From Demequina sp. TMPB413 (GTDB taxonomy: Bacteria; Actinomycetota; Actinomycetes; Actinomycetales; Demequinaceae), in NCBI RefSeq assembly GCF_020447105.2, contig NZ_CP096184.1:2728001-2792000 (forward strand): a stretch of DNA of 64,000 nucleotides, written 5' to 3'. Positions 40,374-48,768 of this stretch are shown in pieces. The stretch's first letter is position 1. Every line of letters begins with the position of its first letter. The notes under the pieces were generated by a model. That model was not told where the DNA came from, searched no databases, and saw nothing but the letters and a program-made list of their open reading frames with translations. The position numbers were made by a program, and so were the translations under genes.

Positions 40374-40451
40374 AGTGTAATGGCCAGTGAGCGAAGCGCC
40401 CAGTCGCGCGGTTCGCCGCAGGCGCGGGCCTCAGGTACCATTCATGGGCCT

Positions 40452-40539
40452 GGAGGATTCGCCTAGTGGCCTATGGCGCACGCTTGGAAAGCGTGTTGGG
40501 TGCAAGCCCTCGGGGGTTCGAATCCCCCATCCTCCGCCA
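40452..40539 (+). tRNA. tRNA-Ser (GGA)
   Basis: An 88-base class II tRNA with encoded CCA. Acceptor GGAGGAT/ATCCTCC, anticodon stem ACGCT/AGCGT around TTGGAAA (anticodon GGA), long variable arm, T loop TTCGAAT. Confidence 0.97.
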
Positions 40540-40564
40540 ACTGATCCGTCCGAACCAGAAGTAG

Positions 40565-41290
40565 GTGACTGTGACGTCTCGCTCCCGCTCCTTGCGCACG
40601 CGGCGCGAGGTGGTGCGCCGTCACCGCAGAGAACGCCAGTTCCTGGTCTTTGGCCTGCTGGTCGGATTGATTGCCACCGTCGCAGTGATCGCGTATGCGA
40701 TGTACCAGGGGCGGGTCAACTCTCCGATCACCTACGCGATCGTGACGCCGCCGCCCGATTTTGAGTCGGACATCAAGTGGCCTTGCGCGCCGATCGACGA
40801 AGGCAATGGCGAGAACCTGCCCATGAGCCCCAGCCAGGTCACCGTACGAGTGCTCAATGGCACGGAGGAGCAGGGCCTCGCAGGCAACACTCTCGAGGTG
40901 CTCAAGGGTCGCGGCTACGTGCCTGCGGCGTCGGGTGCCGCCACCAACTGGAACCGCACGTACGGCGAGTACGCCAGGATCCAGTTTGGCGAGGAGGGCT
41001 TGCGCCAGGCGTACACGGTCGCGGCGAACTTCCCCGAGTATGTGATGGTCCTCGACAACCGCAAGGGCGCCGTGGTCGACATCATTCTTGGGGAACTGTA
41101 TGAAGTGGACCAGTTGCGTCCCCAGTACGCTCCTGAACTCGACCCCGACGTGGAACTCGCGGCGCCAGTGCAGTGCCTGCCGATTGCACTCGTGCAGCCC
41201 GAGCCCGCGCCGCGCATCATTCCCATCGACCCGCTCGCGCCCATCGTGACGCCAAGCCCCTCGGTGTCGCCTTCCGCCGCAGCTGAGTAG
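40565..41290 (+). CDS. LytR C-terminal-domain membrane protein
   Basis: A 241-residue protein: a very basic head ([19 protein letters not shown]), one membrane helix (about 26-46), and an extracytoplasmic LytR_C domain (about 95-170, [28 protein letters not shown]) that in other actinobacteria accompanies LytR-CpsA-Psr wall-polymer transferases. The Pro/Ser-rich tail is disordered. The start is a GTG at 40565 (another GTG two codons later). It follows tRNA-Ser by 25 bases and is followed after 5 bases by a DUF4190 gene. A role in envelope polymer attachment is inferred. Confidence 0.88.
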   Translation: MTVTSRSRSLRTRREVVRRHRRERQFLVFGLLVGLIATVAVIAYAMYQGRVNSPITYAIVTPPPDFESDIKWPCAPIDEGNGENLPMSPSQVTVRVLNGTEEQGLAGNTLEVLKGRGYVPAASGAATNWNRTYGEYARIQFGEEGLRQAYTVAANFPEYVMVLDNRKGAVVDIILGELYEVDQLRPQYAPELDPDVELAAPVQCLPIALVQPEPAPRIIPIDPLAPIVTPSPSVSPSAAAE

Positions 41291-41295
41291 CACTC

Positions 41296-41565
41296 ATGGA
41301 ACTCCAGGCAAACCAGCGCACCAATCAACTCGCGACGTGGTCCCTCGTCGCCTCCTTTCTTGGTTTGGCCATGATCCTGCCCATCGCGGGGTCGATCATC
41401 GGCATTGTCTTCGGCAACCGCGCGATGGACGCCATCGAGAAGAGCGGCGAAAGGGGCGGCGGCCGTGCGCAAGCGGCGGTCGTCTTCGGCTGGTTTGGCA
41501 TCGTCGAGGCGACCATTGCGGTCATCGCGATCGGCGTGATCATCTATTCGGCAGCCAATTCCTAG
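41296..41565 (+). CDS. DUF4190-type membrane protein
   Basis: An 89-residue protein with two membrane helices joined by a Gly/Arg-rich loop: [30 protein letters not shown] and [20 protein letters not shown]. The [14 protein letters not shown] motif before the loop and the [10 protein letters not shown] after it match DUF4190. Short spacing suggests cotranscription with the LytR_C gene. Function unknown. Confidence 0.8.
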   Translation: MELQANQRTNQLATWSLVASFLGLAMILPIAGSIIGIVFGNRAMDAIEKSGERGGGRAQAAVVFGWFGIVEATIAVIAIGVIIYSAANS

Positions 41566-41585
41566 GCGGCTCGAGCACCCGTACC

Positions 41586-41687
41586 CAACAGGGACCAAGC
41601 CATCCCTCCGTCCGGGACCAAGGACGAAAGCCTCACAAGAATCCTGCACGGGACGATTTCTCGTGCAGAGAGAGTGAGGAACCCCCC
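41586..41687 (+). promoter_or_regulatory. Structured 5' leader of the chemoreceptor gene
   Basis: The 122 bases before the GTG can fold into several stems: AGGGA/TCCCT around CCAAGCCA, GTCC/GGAC around GGGACCAA, and a closing stem CCTCAC (41631-41636) with GTGAGG (41674-41679) enclosing the perfect hairpin CTGCACG (41644-41650) / CGTGCAG (41662-41668). The closing stem contains the ribosome site GAGGA, so this fold would hide it. The word GGGACCAAG occurs twice. It does not match the c-di-GMP-I core I know. Base pairing is seen; regulation is inferred. Confidence 0.5.
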
Positions 41688-43382
41688 GTGTCTACTGTTG
41701 CCGCCACCGTCCCTTCCGTCCCCGCCCCCGTGGACGTCCCCGCCACAGCGCGAAAGCGCTCAGTGTTTGCCTTGAGGTGGTACGAGAACCTGGGCCTGCG
41801 CGCCAAGATCGTGTCCATCGTGGTGGCGTTCGCCATCGTGACGGCGATCGTGTCGGCAGTCTCGACGGTGGCCATGACGCGGACCATTGGAGACACGCGC
41901 TCACTGACGACACTGCAGAACGATGTTTCCTTCCAGATTGGCGTGGTGCACCAAGAGGAACTGAAGGCGCGCATGCTCGCGGCGACGGCGGCAGCGATTC
42001 CCCTCGACACGGCAGAGGCGCAGGCAGCCATGATCGAGAACATCGAGGGGACCGATGCCGACCTCGCCGCAGCCGCGGCGGCGTACGAGGCTGGAATCGC
42101 GTCTCTCGGCGAGGCGGCTTCCACTCTTGGCGGCGCCAACTGGCAGGACTTCAACGCCGCATGGGCGGAGTGGACGAACTTGCGCGACACCGAGATGGCC
42201 GCCGCCATCGGCACGGGCGAGAAGCAGGAGTTCGCCGATGCCCTGGCATCGGCCAAGCCGACGCTCGACCGAGCAATCGACAGCCTCGAGGCAGAAGAGG
42301 CGCTGGTCGCCGAAGCGGCACGAGCACTCGCTGCCGACGCTGACCAGCAAGCGAGCGCGTCGATCACGCTCGGCCTCATCACGCTTGGCGTCGGACTTGT
42401 CCTGGTCATCGGTCTGGCTTTGGGCGCCGCCCAGATCTTGCGTCGTCAGGTGTCAGCGGTACGCAAGGTCGCCGACGCCCTGGCTGACGGAAACTTCACC
42501 GTCGCCTCCGGCGTCGACACCAAAGACGAAATCGGCCGCATGGGCGCCGCTCTCGACGCAGCTACTCGCACCCTGCGCTCCACGATGTCGGAAGTGGCTG
42601 GCTCGTCTCGCTCGGTCGCGGCAGCCGCCGACCAACTCGCGACGGGAAACGCCGCGGTCGCGACGGGTGCTCAAGAGATGAGCACGCGCGCCGACATGGT
42701 GTCGACGGCCGCGACGGAAGTCAGCCGCAACCTCACCGACGTATCAAGCGGCTCGGAGGAGATGACGGCCTCCATCAGGGAGATCGCGCACTCCACGTCG
42801 GAAGCGGCACGCGTGGGCATTCAGGCCGCTGAGGCAGCTCGCGCCGCCGATGAACAGATCGGCAGGCTCGGCGTCTCTAGCCAGGAGATCGGCAACGTGG
42901 TCAAGGTCATCACCCAGATCGCTGGCCAGACGAACTTGCTGGCGCTGAATGCCACGATCGAGGCTGCGCGTGCCGGCGAGGCTGGCAAGGGATTCGCGGT
43001 GGTCGCTGGCGAGGTCGGCGAGTTGGCGCGCGAGACCGCGCGGGCGACCGAAGACATCGCCACGCGTGTCGAGGCCATCCAGCACGACGCTCAGGGTGCT
43101 GTCGCTGCGATCACGCAGATCGCGCAGATCGTGGAGCACATCAACGAATACCAGTCGACGATCGCCTCCGCAGTCGAGGAGCAGACGGCTACCACCAACG
43201 AGATGGGTCGCAACGTGGTGGATGCCGCGACCGGTTCAGAAGAGATCGCCTCAGGGATCGACACCGTCGCTCAAGCGGCGATGTCCTCATCCCAGGTGTT
43301 GACGGAGGTCAGCCAGGCGATCGAGGAGCTCAACTCGTTGTCGAAGGAGCTGAGCGACCGCGTCGCGGCCTTCACGTACTAG
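41688..43382 (+). CDS. Methyl-accepting chemotaxis protein
   Basis: A 564-residue transmembrane chemoreceptor from the GTG at 41688 (ribosome site GTGAGGA). TM1 about 41-63, a four-helix-bundle sensor to about 222, TM2 about 224-250, HAMP about 251-305, then a long coiled-coil signalling domain with the hairpin tip [24 protein letters not shown] (about 411-434). The C-terminus has no NWETF-type CheR tether. No che or fla genes are in the window. The upstream open frame is not coding. A hairpin terminator follows. Confidence 0.95.
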   Translation: MSTVAATVPSVPAPVDVPATARKRSVFALRWYENLGLRAKIVSIVVAFAIVTAIVSAVSTVAMTRTIGDTRSLTTLQNDVSFQIGVVHQEELKARMLAATAAAIPLDTAEAQAAMIENIEGTDADLAAAAAAYEAGIASLGEAASTLGGANWQDFNAAWAEWTNLRDTEMAAAIGTGEKQEFADALASAKPTLDRAIDSLEAEEALVAEAARALAADADQQASASITLGLITLGVGLVLVIGLALGAAQILRRQVSAVRKVADALADGNFTVASGVDTKDEIGRMGAALDAATRTLRSTMSEVAGSSRSVAAAADQLATGNAAVATGAQEMSTRADMVSTAATEVSRNLTDVSSGSEEMTASIREIAHSTSEAARVGIQAAEAARAADEQIGRLGVSSQEIGNVVKVITQIAGQTNLLALNATIEAARAGEAGKGFAVVAGEVGELARETARATEDIATRVEAIQHDAQGAVAAITQIAQIVEHINEYQSTIASAVEEQTATTNEMGRNVVDAATGSEEIASGIDTVAQAAMSSSQVLTEVSQAIEELNSLSKELSDRVAAFTY

Positions 43383-43397
43383 ATCGACCACCGAACG

Positions 43398-43439
43398 GCA
43401 ACGGCCCGGCTCCCCTCGAGGAGACCGGGCCGTTGCTTT
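43398..43439 (+). terminator. Hairpin terminator after the chemoreceptor gene
   Basis: A 12-bp perfect stem GCAACGGCCCGG / CCGGGCCGTTGC with a 15-base loop, followed by TTT, 16 bases after the stop codon. It ends against the tRNA-Ser gene on the other strand. Confidence 0.88.
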
Positions 43440-43528
43440 GGCGGTGACGGTGGGATTTGAACCCACGGTGGACTTTCACCCACACACGCTTTCGAGGCGT
43501 GCTCCTTAGGCCGCTCGGACACGTCACC
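43439..43528 (-). tRNA. tRNA-Ser (CGA)
   Basis: A 90-base class II tRNA with encoded CCA on the minus strand. Acceptor GGTGACG/CGTCACC, anticodon loop CTCGAAA (anticodon CGA), long variable arm, T loop TTCAAAT. Confidence 0.96.
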
Positions 43529-43615
43529 CTGCCGGACGAGGATACCGGGCGAGACCGCGCCCACCAAACCAGAGTGTGATGCCCGATACCCCGCCGTCGG
43601 CGAGGCGAAGCCCGC

Positions 43616-44065
43616 TTAGCGTCGTGCGGAGAAGAAGTCCGTCAGCAATGCGGCAGCGGCGTCGGCCTCGACACCCGCCACCACCTCCACCGCCGCAGCC
43701 AGCCTGGCGTCCCTCACAAGGTCCCACTGACTGCCGGTCGCGCCCGCCTTGGCGTCCCACGCGCCGATCACGAGTCGCGGGATGCGCGCGGCGAGGATCG
43801 CGCCGGCACACATGACGCACGGCTCGAGAGTGACGACGAGGGTGTGGCCTTCGAGGTGCCACGTACCGGCGCTCTTCGCCGCTTGCCTGAGGGCCAGGAC
43901 TTCGGCGTGGGCAGTCGGGTCGGAGTCGACTTCCCGACGGTTGTGTCCGCGACCAACGACGTCGCCGGTGGGCGACAGCACGACGGCGCCGACGGGGACG
44001 TCGTCGTGGCGGAGTGCCTCCCTCGCCTCGCCGAGTGCCTCCCGCATCGCCAGAGCATCGTCCAT
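43616..44065 (-). CDS. tadA: tRNA-specific adenosine deaminase
   Basis: Deaminates A34 to inosine in tRNA-Arg(ACG). The 149 residues contain the deaminase zinc site: His53-Ala-Glu55 (TAHAEVLAL) with Glu55 as proton shuttle, and Pro-Cys83-Val-Met-Cys86 ([11 protein letters not shown]). I start at ATG 44063-44065; a GTG three codons earlier (44074) is possible, while the long upstream frame overlaps upp and is rejected. It is divergent from upp. Confidence 0.94.
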   Translation of the reverse strand: MDDALAMREALGEAREALRHDDVPVGAVVLSPTGDVVGRGHNRREVDSDPTAHAEVLALRQAAKSAGTWHLEGHTLVVTLEPCVMCAGAILAARIPRLVIGAWDAKAGATGSQWDLVRDARLAAAVEVVAGVEADAAAALLTDFFSARR

Positions 44066-44137
44066 GTCCGCCACGCTAGCCCAATCGCTCGGGCCGATGA
44101 CCCTCGGAGGGCCCACTGTGGCGGTACCGTGATGCCC

Positions 44138-44773
44138 ATGGACCTTCATGTCGCCAACCATCCCCTCATCGACCACAAGGTCACTGTGCTGCGGGACAAG
44201 ACCACTCCGTCGCCCACCTTCCGCCTCCTGGTGGACGAGCTGGTGACCTTGCTGGCTTATGAAGCGACCCGCCACGTGCGTGTGGAGCAGCGCGCCGTCA
44301 CCACGCCGCTCACGGCGACCACCGGCACTCGCATTGCCGATCCCGCGCCGCTCATCGTGCCGATCCTCCGCGCAGGGTTGGGAATGCTTGATGGGATGAC
44401 TCGCCTGCTGCCGAGCGCGGAGGTGGGCTTCCTCGGCCTCAAGCGCGATGAGGAGACGCTGGAGGCCGTCACGTACGCCAACAGGTTGCCTGAGGACCTC
44501 ACGGGCCGCCAGGTGTTCATTCTTGACCCGATGCTCGCGACGGGCGGTTCACTCGTTGCGGCGATCGACTACGTATTGCAGCGCGGGGCCACCGACGTGA
44601 CGTGTGTGTGCCTGTTGGCCGCGCCCGAGGGAATCGATCACGTGCGGGCGCACGTGGGCGATCGCGTCGATGTCAACATCGTGGTGGCGTGCGTCGACGA
44701 GAAGCTCAACGAGGTCGGCTACATCGTGCCGGGCCTTGGTGATGCTGGAGACCGGCTCTACGGTCTCGTCTGA
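44138..44773 (+). CDS. upp: Uracil phosphoribosyltransferase
   Basis: Pyrimidine salvage: uracil + PRPP to UMP. 211 residues, N-terminus [21 protein letters not shown] as in the family, TYEATR-like [21 protein letters not shown], the PRPP loop [11 protein letters not shown] and the uracil-binding GDAGDRLYG end. Another ATG two codons upstream (44132) cannot be excluded. The tadA-upp divergent arrangement is common in actinobacteria. Confidence 0.96.
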   Translation: MDLHVANHPLIDHKVTVLRDKTTPSPTFRLLVDELVTLLAYEATRHVRVEQRAVTTPLTATTGTRIADPAPLIVPILRAGLGMLDGMTRLLPSAEVGFLGLKRDEETLEAVTYANRLPEDLTGRQVFILDPMLATGGSLVAAIDYVLQRGATDVTCVCLLAAPEGIDHVRAHVGDRVDVNIVVACVDEKLNEVGYIVPGLGDAGDRLYGLV

Positions 44774-44774
44774 C

Positions 44775-45299
44775 TCAAGCGGTGGTGCACTCCGTGAGGT
44801 AGGAGTCGTTGACGCGCTGCTGTGCGGCCGGCTGCTCTGTGATGAGAGAGGAAGCTACCTCGCTCGACTGCAAAGCGGAGGTTTGGTCGACCAGGCTGCC
44901 GTAGGACGGCGCCGTCTCCGCGATCTGGCCGAGGCCGACGACGTACAAGGTCCAGTAGTCCGCGAGGGTCTCGACGTCGGGCGTGGTCCCTGCAGGAGCG
45001 AGCACTGCGGCTTCTTCGAGTGTCGCGGCGTACTCCGTCGCCGTCGCGACCGTTTCGGCGCCCGCCGTGTGCAGCGCGTCGAGGTCGCCCTCGGTCGCGC
45101 CGGCGCTCATGGCGTCCATCGTGGTGAAGAGGCTGTCGAGTGCCTCGACGGCCGGCGGCGCTGTCGTGGCGGCGGCTGCCATCGCATCGCAGAAGTTCTT
45201 GGCCGGTTCTGGTGCCCCAGACGGGTCGTCCGTTCCCGGCGAGGAGCAAGCGGAGACAAACAAGACCGATGTCGCGGCAAGTGCCAGGAGGCTTTTCAC
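44775..45299 (-). CDS. Predicted lipoprotein
   Basis: A 174-residue secreted protein with a lipobox (MKSLLALAATSVLFVSACSS, lipid at Cys18). The mature part is Ala/Thr-rich and helical, with two further cysteines (NFCDAM and the C-terminal TECTTA) that could form a disulphide closing the domain. Family not recognised. It is divergent from nrdA across about 400 bases and convergent with upp (1 bp). Confidence 0.8.
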   Translation of the reverse strand: MKSLLALAATSVLFVSACSSPGTDDPSGAPEPAKNFCDAMAAAATTAPPAVEALDSLFTTMDAMSAGATEGDLDALHTAGAETVATATEYAATLEEAAVLAPAGTTPDVETLADYWTLYVVGLGQIAETAPSYGSLVDQTSALQSSEVASSLITEQPAAQQRVNDSYLTECTTA

Positions 45300-45490
45300 G
45301 GGACAAGTGTGACGGGTGCGCGGGTTTGTGGCAAAACGCGACTTTGCCCGAGCCGCATGTCATACCTCGGTGACACCCTTAAGGGGTGGTTGTCCACCGA
45401 CGGTGCGCAGTTTCGAACAGGGTGCGGCTCCGGCTGTGGAGGACACGCCGCGTTCTCCACACCTTGTGCACAGGCACCTGGGGATGACCA

Positions 45491-45532
45491 CTATATCTAG
45501 GGGCATCGTCGCAAACGCACCCCTATATGTAG
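45491..45532 (+). promoter_or_regulatory. Two NrdR boxes
   Basis: CTATATCTAG at 45491-45500 and CTATATGTAG at 45523-45532, each the palindromic core of the NrdR box (ACACwATATwTwGTGT), 32 bases (three helical turns) apart as required for cooperative NrdR binding. The second box abuts the -35 element, consistent with repression when (d)ATP is high. The nrdR gene itself is not in the window. Confidence 0.85.
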
Positions 45533-45561
45533 TTGCAACATGGCATTTTTCGAGTTAGTCT
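45533..45561 (+). promoter_or_regulatory. Predicted nrdAB promoter
   Basis: TTGCAA at 45533-45538, a 17-base spacer and TAGTCT at 45556-45561. It would give a leader of about 135 bases before the GTG at 45704. The leader contains a 9-bp inverted repeat, CGCTCGGGC (45571-45579) and GCCCGAGCG (45611-45619). From 45300 to about 45480 I see no gene. Confidence 0.65.
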
Positions 45562-45703
45562 CGATCCCAACGCTCGGGCCGGTTTTGGGCGACCACGACC
45601 CCCATCACCAGCCCGAGCGAACGTCCCACACATCGCGTATGCAGGCCACTTACCGTCGGCAGCGAATTCGGGCCCAGTGGCCTACAGTCCCCAAAGGAGC
45701 ATC

Positions 45704-48700
45704 GTGACGATCACGGAGAACAACGCGGCTGGCGTCAACGGCGACGTCGCTTCCGCAGTAGCTGAAGTCAACCCACACCGTTCCGGTATTCACGTCACCA
45801 AGCGCGACGGCACCCGCGAGCCGTACAACGCCGACCGCATCAACAAGGCGATCGAGCGCGCTGCCGTCGGCCTTCCCGACCAGATCTCCATTACGACGCA
45901 GGTCGCGTCGGAGTTGGCCATCACCCTTTTCGACGGCATCACCACCGAGCAGCTGGACGAGGCCGCGATCGGCGTCGCGGTACAGAACGTCAAGGACGAC
46001 CCCAACTTCGACACGGTCGCCGCAAGGCTGCTCCGCAAGGTGATCTACAAGCGCGTGTTGGGCGGCTACGACAGCGAGCTTGAGTTGGCGCTGCTCCACC
46101 AGGCGCGGTTCCCCGGCTACATCCGCGACGCGGTCGAGGAGGGCCTGCTCGATCAGCGTCTGGTCTCCCACTTCGACCTCGACGCTCTCGCCGCCGCGAT
46201 CGACCACCGTCGCGACGACCTGCTGAAGTACATCGGCACCGTGACCATGCGCAACCGCTACATGATCACCGACCGCCACGGCAAGAGCCTTGAGGTCCCG
46301 CAGTACTTCTGGATGCGCGTCTGCATGGGGCTGTCGCTCAACGAGCCAAACCCCACCGAGATGGCTCTTCAGTTCTACGACAAGATCTCTCGTCTCGACT
46401 ACCTGCCAGCAGGGTCGACGCTGGTCAACGCAGGCACCTCGTACCCACAGCTGTCCAACTGCTTTGTGATGCAGATGGAAGACGACATGGACCACATCGC
46501 CAAGACCGTCGGCGATGTCATGTGGCTCACCAAGGGCACCGGCGGCATTGGCCTGTCTGTGACCAAGTTGCGCTCTGAGGGCTCGCCGATCAAGTCGAAC
46601 AACACCACGTCGACCGGGCCTATCCCGTTCATGCACACGATCGACTCGACGCTGCGTGCCGTGTCTCGCGGTGGCAAGAAGTTTGGCGCCCTGTGCTTCT
46701 ACATGGAGAACTGGCACCTTGACTTCCACCAATTCCTCGACTTGAGGCAGAACTCCGGCGACCCCTACCGCCGCACGCGCACCGCGAACACTGCGGTGTG
46801 GATCTCGGACGAGTTCATGAAGCGCGTTCGCAACGACGAGGACTGGTATCTGTTCGATCCCGCTGAGGCGCCCGACCTGGTCGAACTCGTCGGCTCCAAG
46901 TTCTCCGCGCGCTATGCCGAGTATGTGGCGATGGCCGAGTCCGGCAAGATCCGTGCCTTCAAGAAGATGAGGGCCCGCGAGCAGTACAAGTCGATCCTGA
47001 TTTCCCTGCAGGCGTCCTCGCACCCGTGGTTGACGTGGAAGGACACGATCAACAACCGCGCCCTCAACACCAACACCGGCACGATTCACCTGTCGAACCT
47101 GTGCACCGAGATCTGCCTCCCGCAAGACCGCGAGAACATCGCCGTGTGCAACCTGGCGTCCGTGAACCTCTCGACCCACTTGGTCGACGGTCAGATTGAC
47201 TGGAAGCGCATGGAGGCGTCGGTGCGGCTCGCGGTGCGCCAACTGGACAACCTGGTCGACATCACGCTGTCGTCAGTCCCCGAGTCGGAGCGCGCCAACA
47301 AGGAGAACCGCGCCATCGGCCTTGGCGTCATGGGCTTCACCGACGTCACCGAGCGGCTGGGCATGGCGTACGAGTCCGAGGAGTCCTACAACCTGATCGA
47401 CGAGATCGTCGAGTTCGTTTCCTTCCACGCGATCGATGAGTCGGCCGACCTTGCCCGCGAGCGCGGGTCCTATGACAACTTCGAGGGCTCCGGATGGTCA
47501 CAGGGCCTGGTGCCTTTCGACACGATCGACATCGCAGAGGCTGACCGCGGCGTGCCGATCACGGTCGACCGCACCACCCGACAGGACTGGGACTCACTGC
47601 GCGCCAAGGTCAAGCGCGGCATCCGCAACGCCACCCTCATGGCCGTCGCGCCCACCGCCTCGATCGGGCTCGTGGCAGGCACGACGCCAGGGTTCGACCC
47701 CCAGTTCTCGCAGATCTTCTCCCGCGCCACCTCGTCCGGCAAGTTCCTTGAGGTGAACCGCAACCTGGTGAAGGACCTTCAAGACCTGGACCTGTGGGAA
47801 GACGTCAAGGACGAGCTTCTGTCGGTGCAAGGAGACCTGTCCCAGATCGACTCGGTGCCAGAGCACCTCAAGGAGGTCTACAAGACCTCCTTCCAGCTCA
47901 GCCCCTACGCCTTCATCGAGGTGGCGGCACGTGCTCAGAAGTGGATCGACCAGGCCATCAGCCGCAACATCTACCTTGAGGACCGCGACGTCGAGCGGAT
48001 GATGGACCTTTATGCGGCAGCATGGGAGCGTGGCGTCAAGACCACGTACTACCTGCACATGAAGCCCCGCCACACGGCGGAGCAGTCGACCGTGCGCGTG
48101 AACAAGACCGAGAAGATCAACTCGACTGGTTCGGCCAACGGTCGCGGCAAGGGCTCCGCTGGCCCAGCCAAGCGCGGTTTCGGTGGGTTCGGCGGCGCCA
48201 AGAAGCAAGGTGTCGGCACGGCCACTGCAACGGCCGACGTCGTGGCGGGCGTTGAAGCGACCGTCACGACGGACGTCCAGGACCAGGCGGAGACGCCCGC
48301 TGCTCCGGCAGCGTCAGCCGCTACTGCCCAGCCAGCGAAGCGTGGCTTCGGCAGCGTGGCGCAGCCAGCGGCCGCACCGGTCGAGGCAGCGGTCGTGACC
48401 GAGCCAGCCTCCTCTGCCCCTTCCATCCAGCAGGCGCCAGCGTCTGTGATGTCTGCCCTCGCGGCGACGGCGTTCGCGCCTGCGCCCACTCGGCAGCCCG
48501 TGGTGCCGCCGTCGGCACTGCCCGAGCCGATCGACGAGCCCACCGCAAACGAAGAGGTGGATGAGATGAGCGGCGACGGACACCACGAGTCCTCCGCACC
48601 TGAGGGCGCGACGGTGCTCGAGGTGGTCGAGTCCGTAGCGACCTCGGCAGACGGTGACACCGAGCTCGTCGACGGCGTCGCATGTCCCGTCGACCCGATG

Positions 48701-48730
48701 GAACGACTCCAGTGCGAGTCCTGCCAGTAA
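45704..48730 (+). CDS. nrdA: Class I ribonucleotide reductase, alpha (catalytic) subunit
   Basis: Reduces ribonucleoside diphosphates to deoxyribonucleotides. 1008 residues from the GTG at 45704 (AAAGGAG five bases upstream). One N-terminal ATP-cone (about 28-115, HVTKRDGTREPYNADRINKAI). Catalytic cysteines in YPQLSNCFVMQ and, around the finger loop, NLCTEICLPQ and IAVCNLASVNLS, which also supply the Asn-Cys-Glu triad. The C-terminal shuttle pair is CESCQ (1004-1008). Between the barrel (ending near 790) and this tail is an Ala/Pro/Val-rich linker of roughly 200 residues with a duplicated AKRGFG motif, far longer than in E. coli NrdA. nrdB follows after 38 bases. No nrdI or nrdH is adjacent, which argues against class Ib. 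Confidence 0.96.
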   Translation: MTITENNAAGVNGDVASAVAEVNPHRSGIHVTKRDGTREPYNADRINKAIERAAVGLPDQISITTQVASELAITLFDGITTEQLDEAAIGVAVQNVKDDPNFDTVAARLLRKVIYKRVLGGYDSELELALLHQARFPGYIRDAVEEGLLDQRLVSHFDLDALAAAIDHRRDDLLKYIGTVTMRNRYMITDRHGKSLEVPQYFWMRVCMGLSLNEPNPTEMALQFYDKISRLDYLPAGSTLVNAGTSYPQLSNCFVMQMEDDMDHIAKTVGDVMWLTKGTGGIGLSVTKLRSEGSPIKSNNTTSTGPIPFMHTIDSTLRAVSRGGKKFGALCFYMENWHLDFHQFLDLRQNSGDPYRRTRTANTAVWISDEFMKRVRNDEDWYLFDPAEAPDLVELVGSKFSARYAEYVAMAESGKIRAFKKMRAREQYKSILISLQASSHPWLTWKDTINNRALNTNTGTIHLSNLCTEICLPQDRENIAVCNLASVNLSTHLVDGQIDWKRMEASVRLAVRQLDNLVDITLSSVPESERANKENRAIGLGVMGFTDVTERLGMAYESEESYNLIDEIVEFVSFHAIDESADLARERGSYDNFEGSGWSQGLVPFDTIDIAEADRGVPITVDRTTRQDWDSLRAKVKRGIRNATLMAVAPTASIGLVAGTTPGFDPQFSQIFSRATSSGKFLEVNRNLVKDLQDLDLWEDVKDELLSVQGDLSQIDSVPEHLKEVYKTSFQLSPYAFIEVAARAQKWIDQAISRNIYLEDRDVERMMDLYAAAWERGVKTTYYLHMKPRHTAEQSTVRVNKTEKINSTGSANGRGKGSAGPAKRGFGGFGGAKKQGVGTATATADVVAGVEATVTTDVQDQAETPAAPAASAATAQPAKRGFGSVAQPAAAPVEAAVVTEPASSAPSIQQAPASVMSALAATAFAPAPTRQPVVPPSALPEPIDEPTANEEVDEMSGDGHHESSAPEGATVLEVVESVATSADGDTELVDGVACPVDPMERLQCESCQ

Positions 48731-48768
48731 TCAGCCTTCCCGACCACGCAGACCATAAGGAGTAACTC

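Noticed and set aside
41586-41687. The chemoreceptor leader as a c-di-GMP-I (GEMM) riboswitch
   Set aside because: GGACGAAAGCC resembles part of the core, but the conserved first half and the tetraloop/receptor arrangement are not found.
45650-47242. A 530-codon open frame antisense to nrdA
   Set aside because: Low-information Arg/Val/His-rich translation opposite a certain gene; no start signals.
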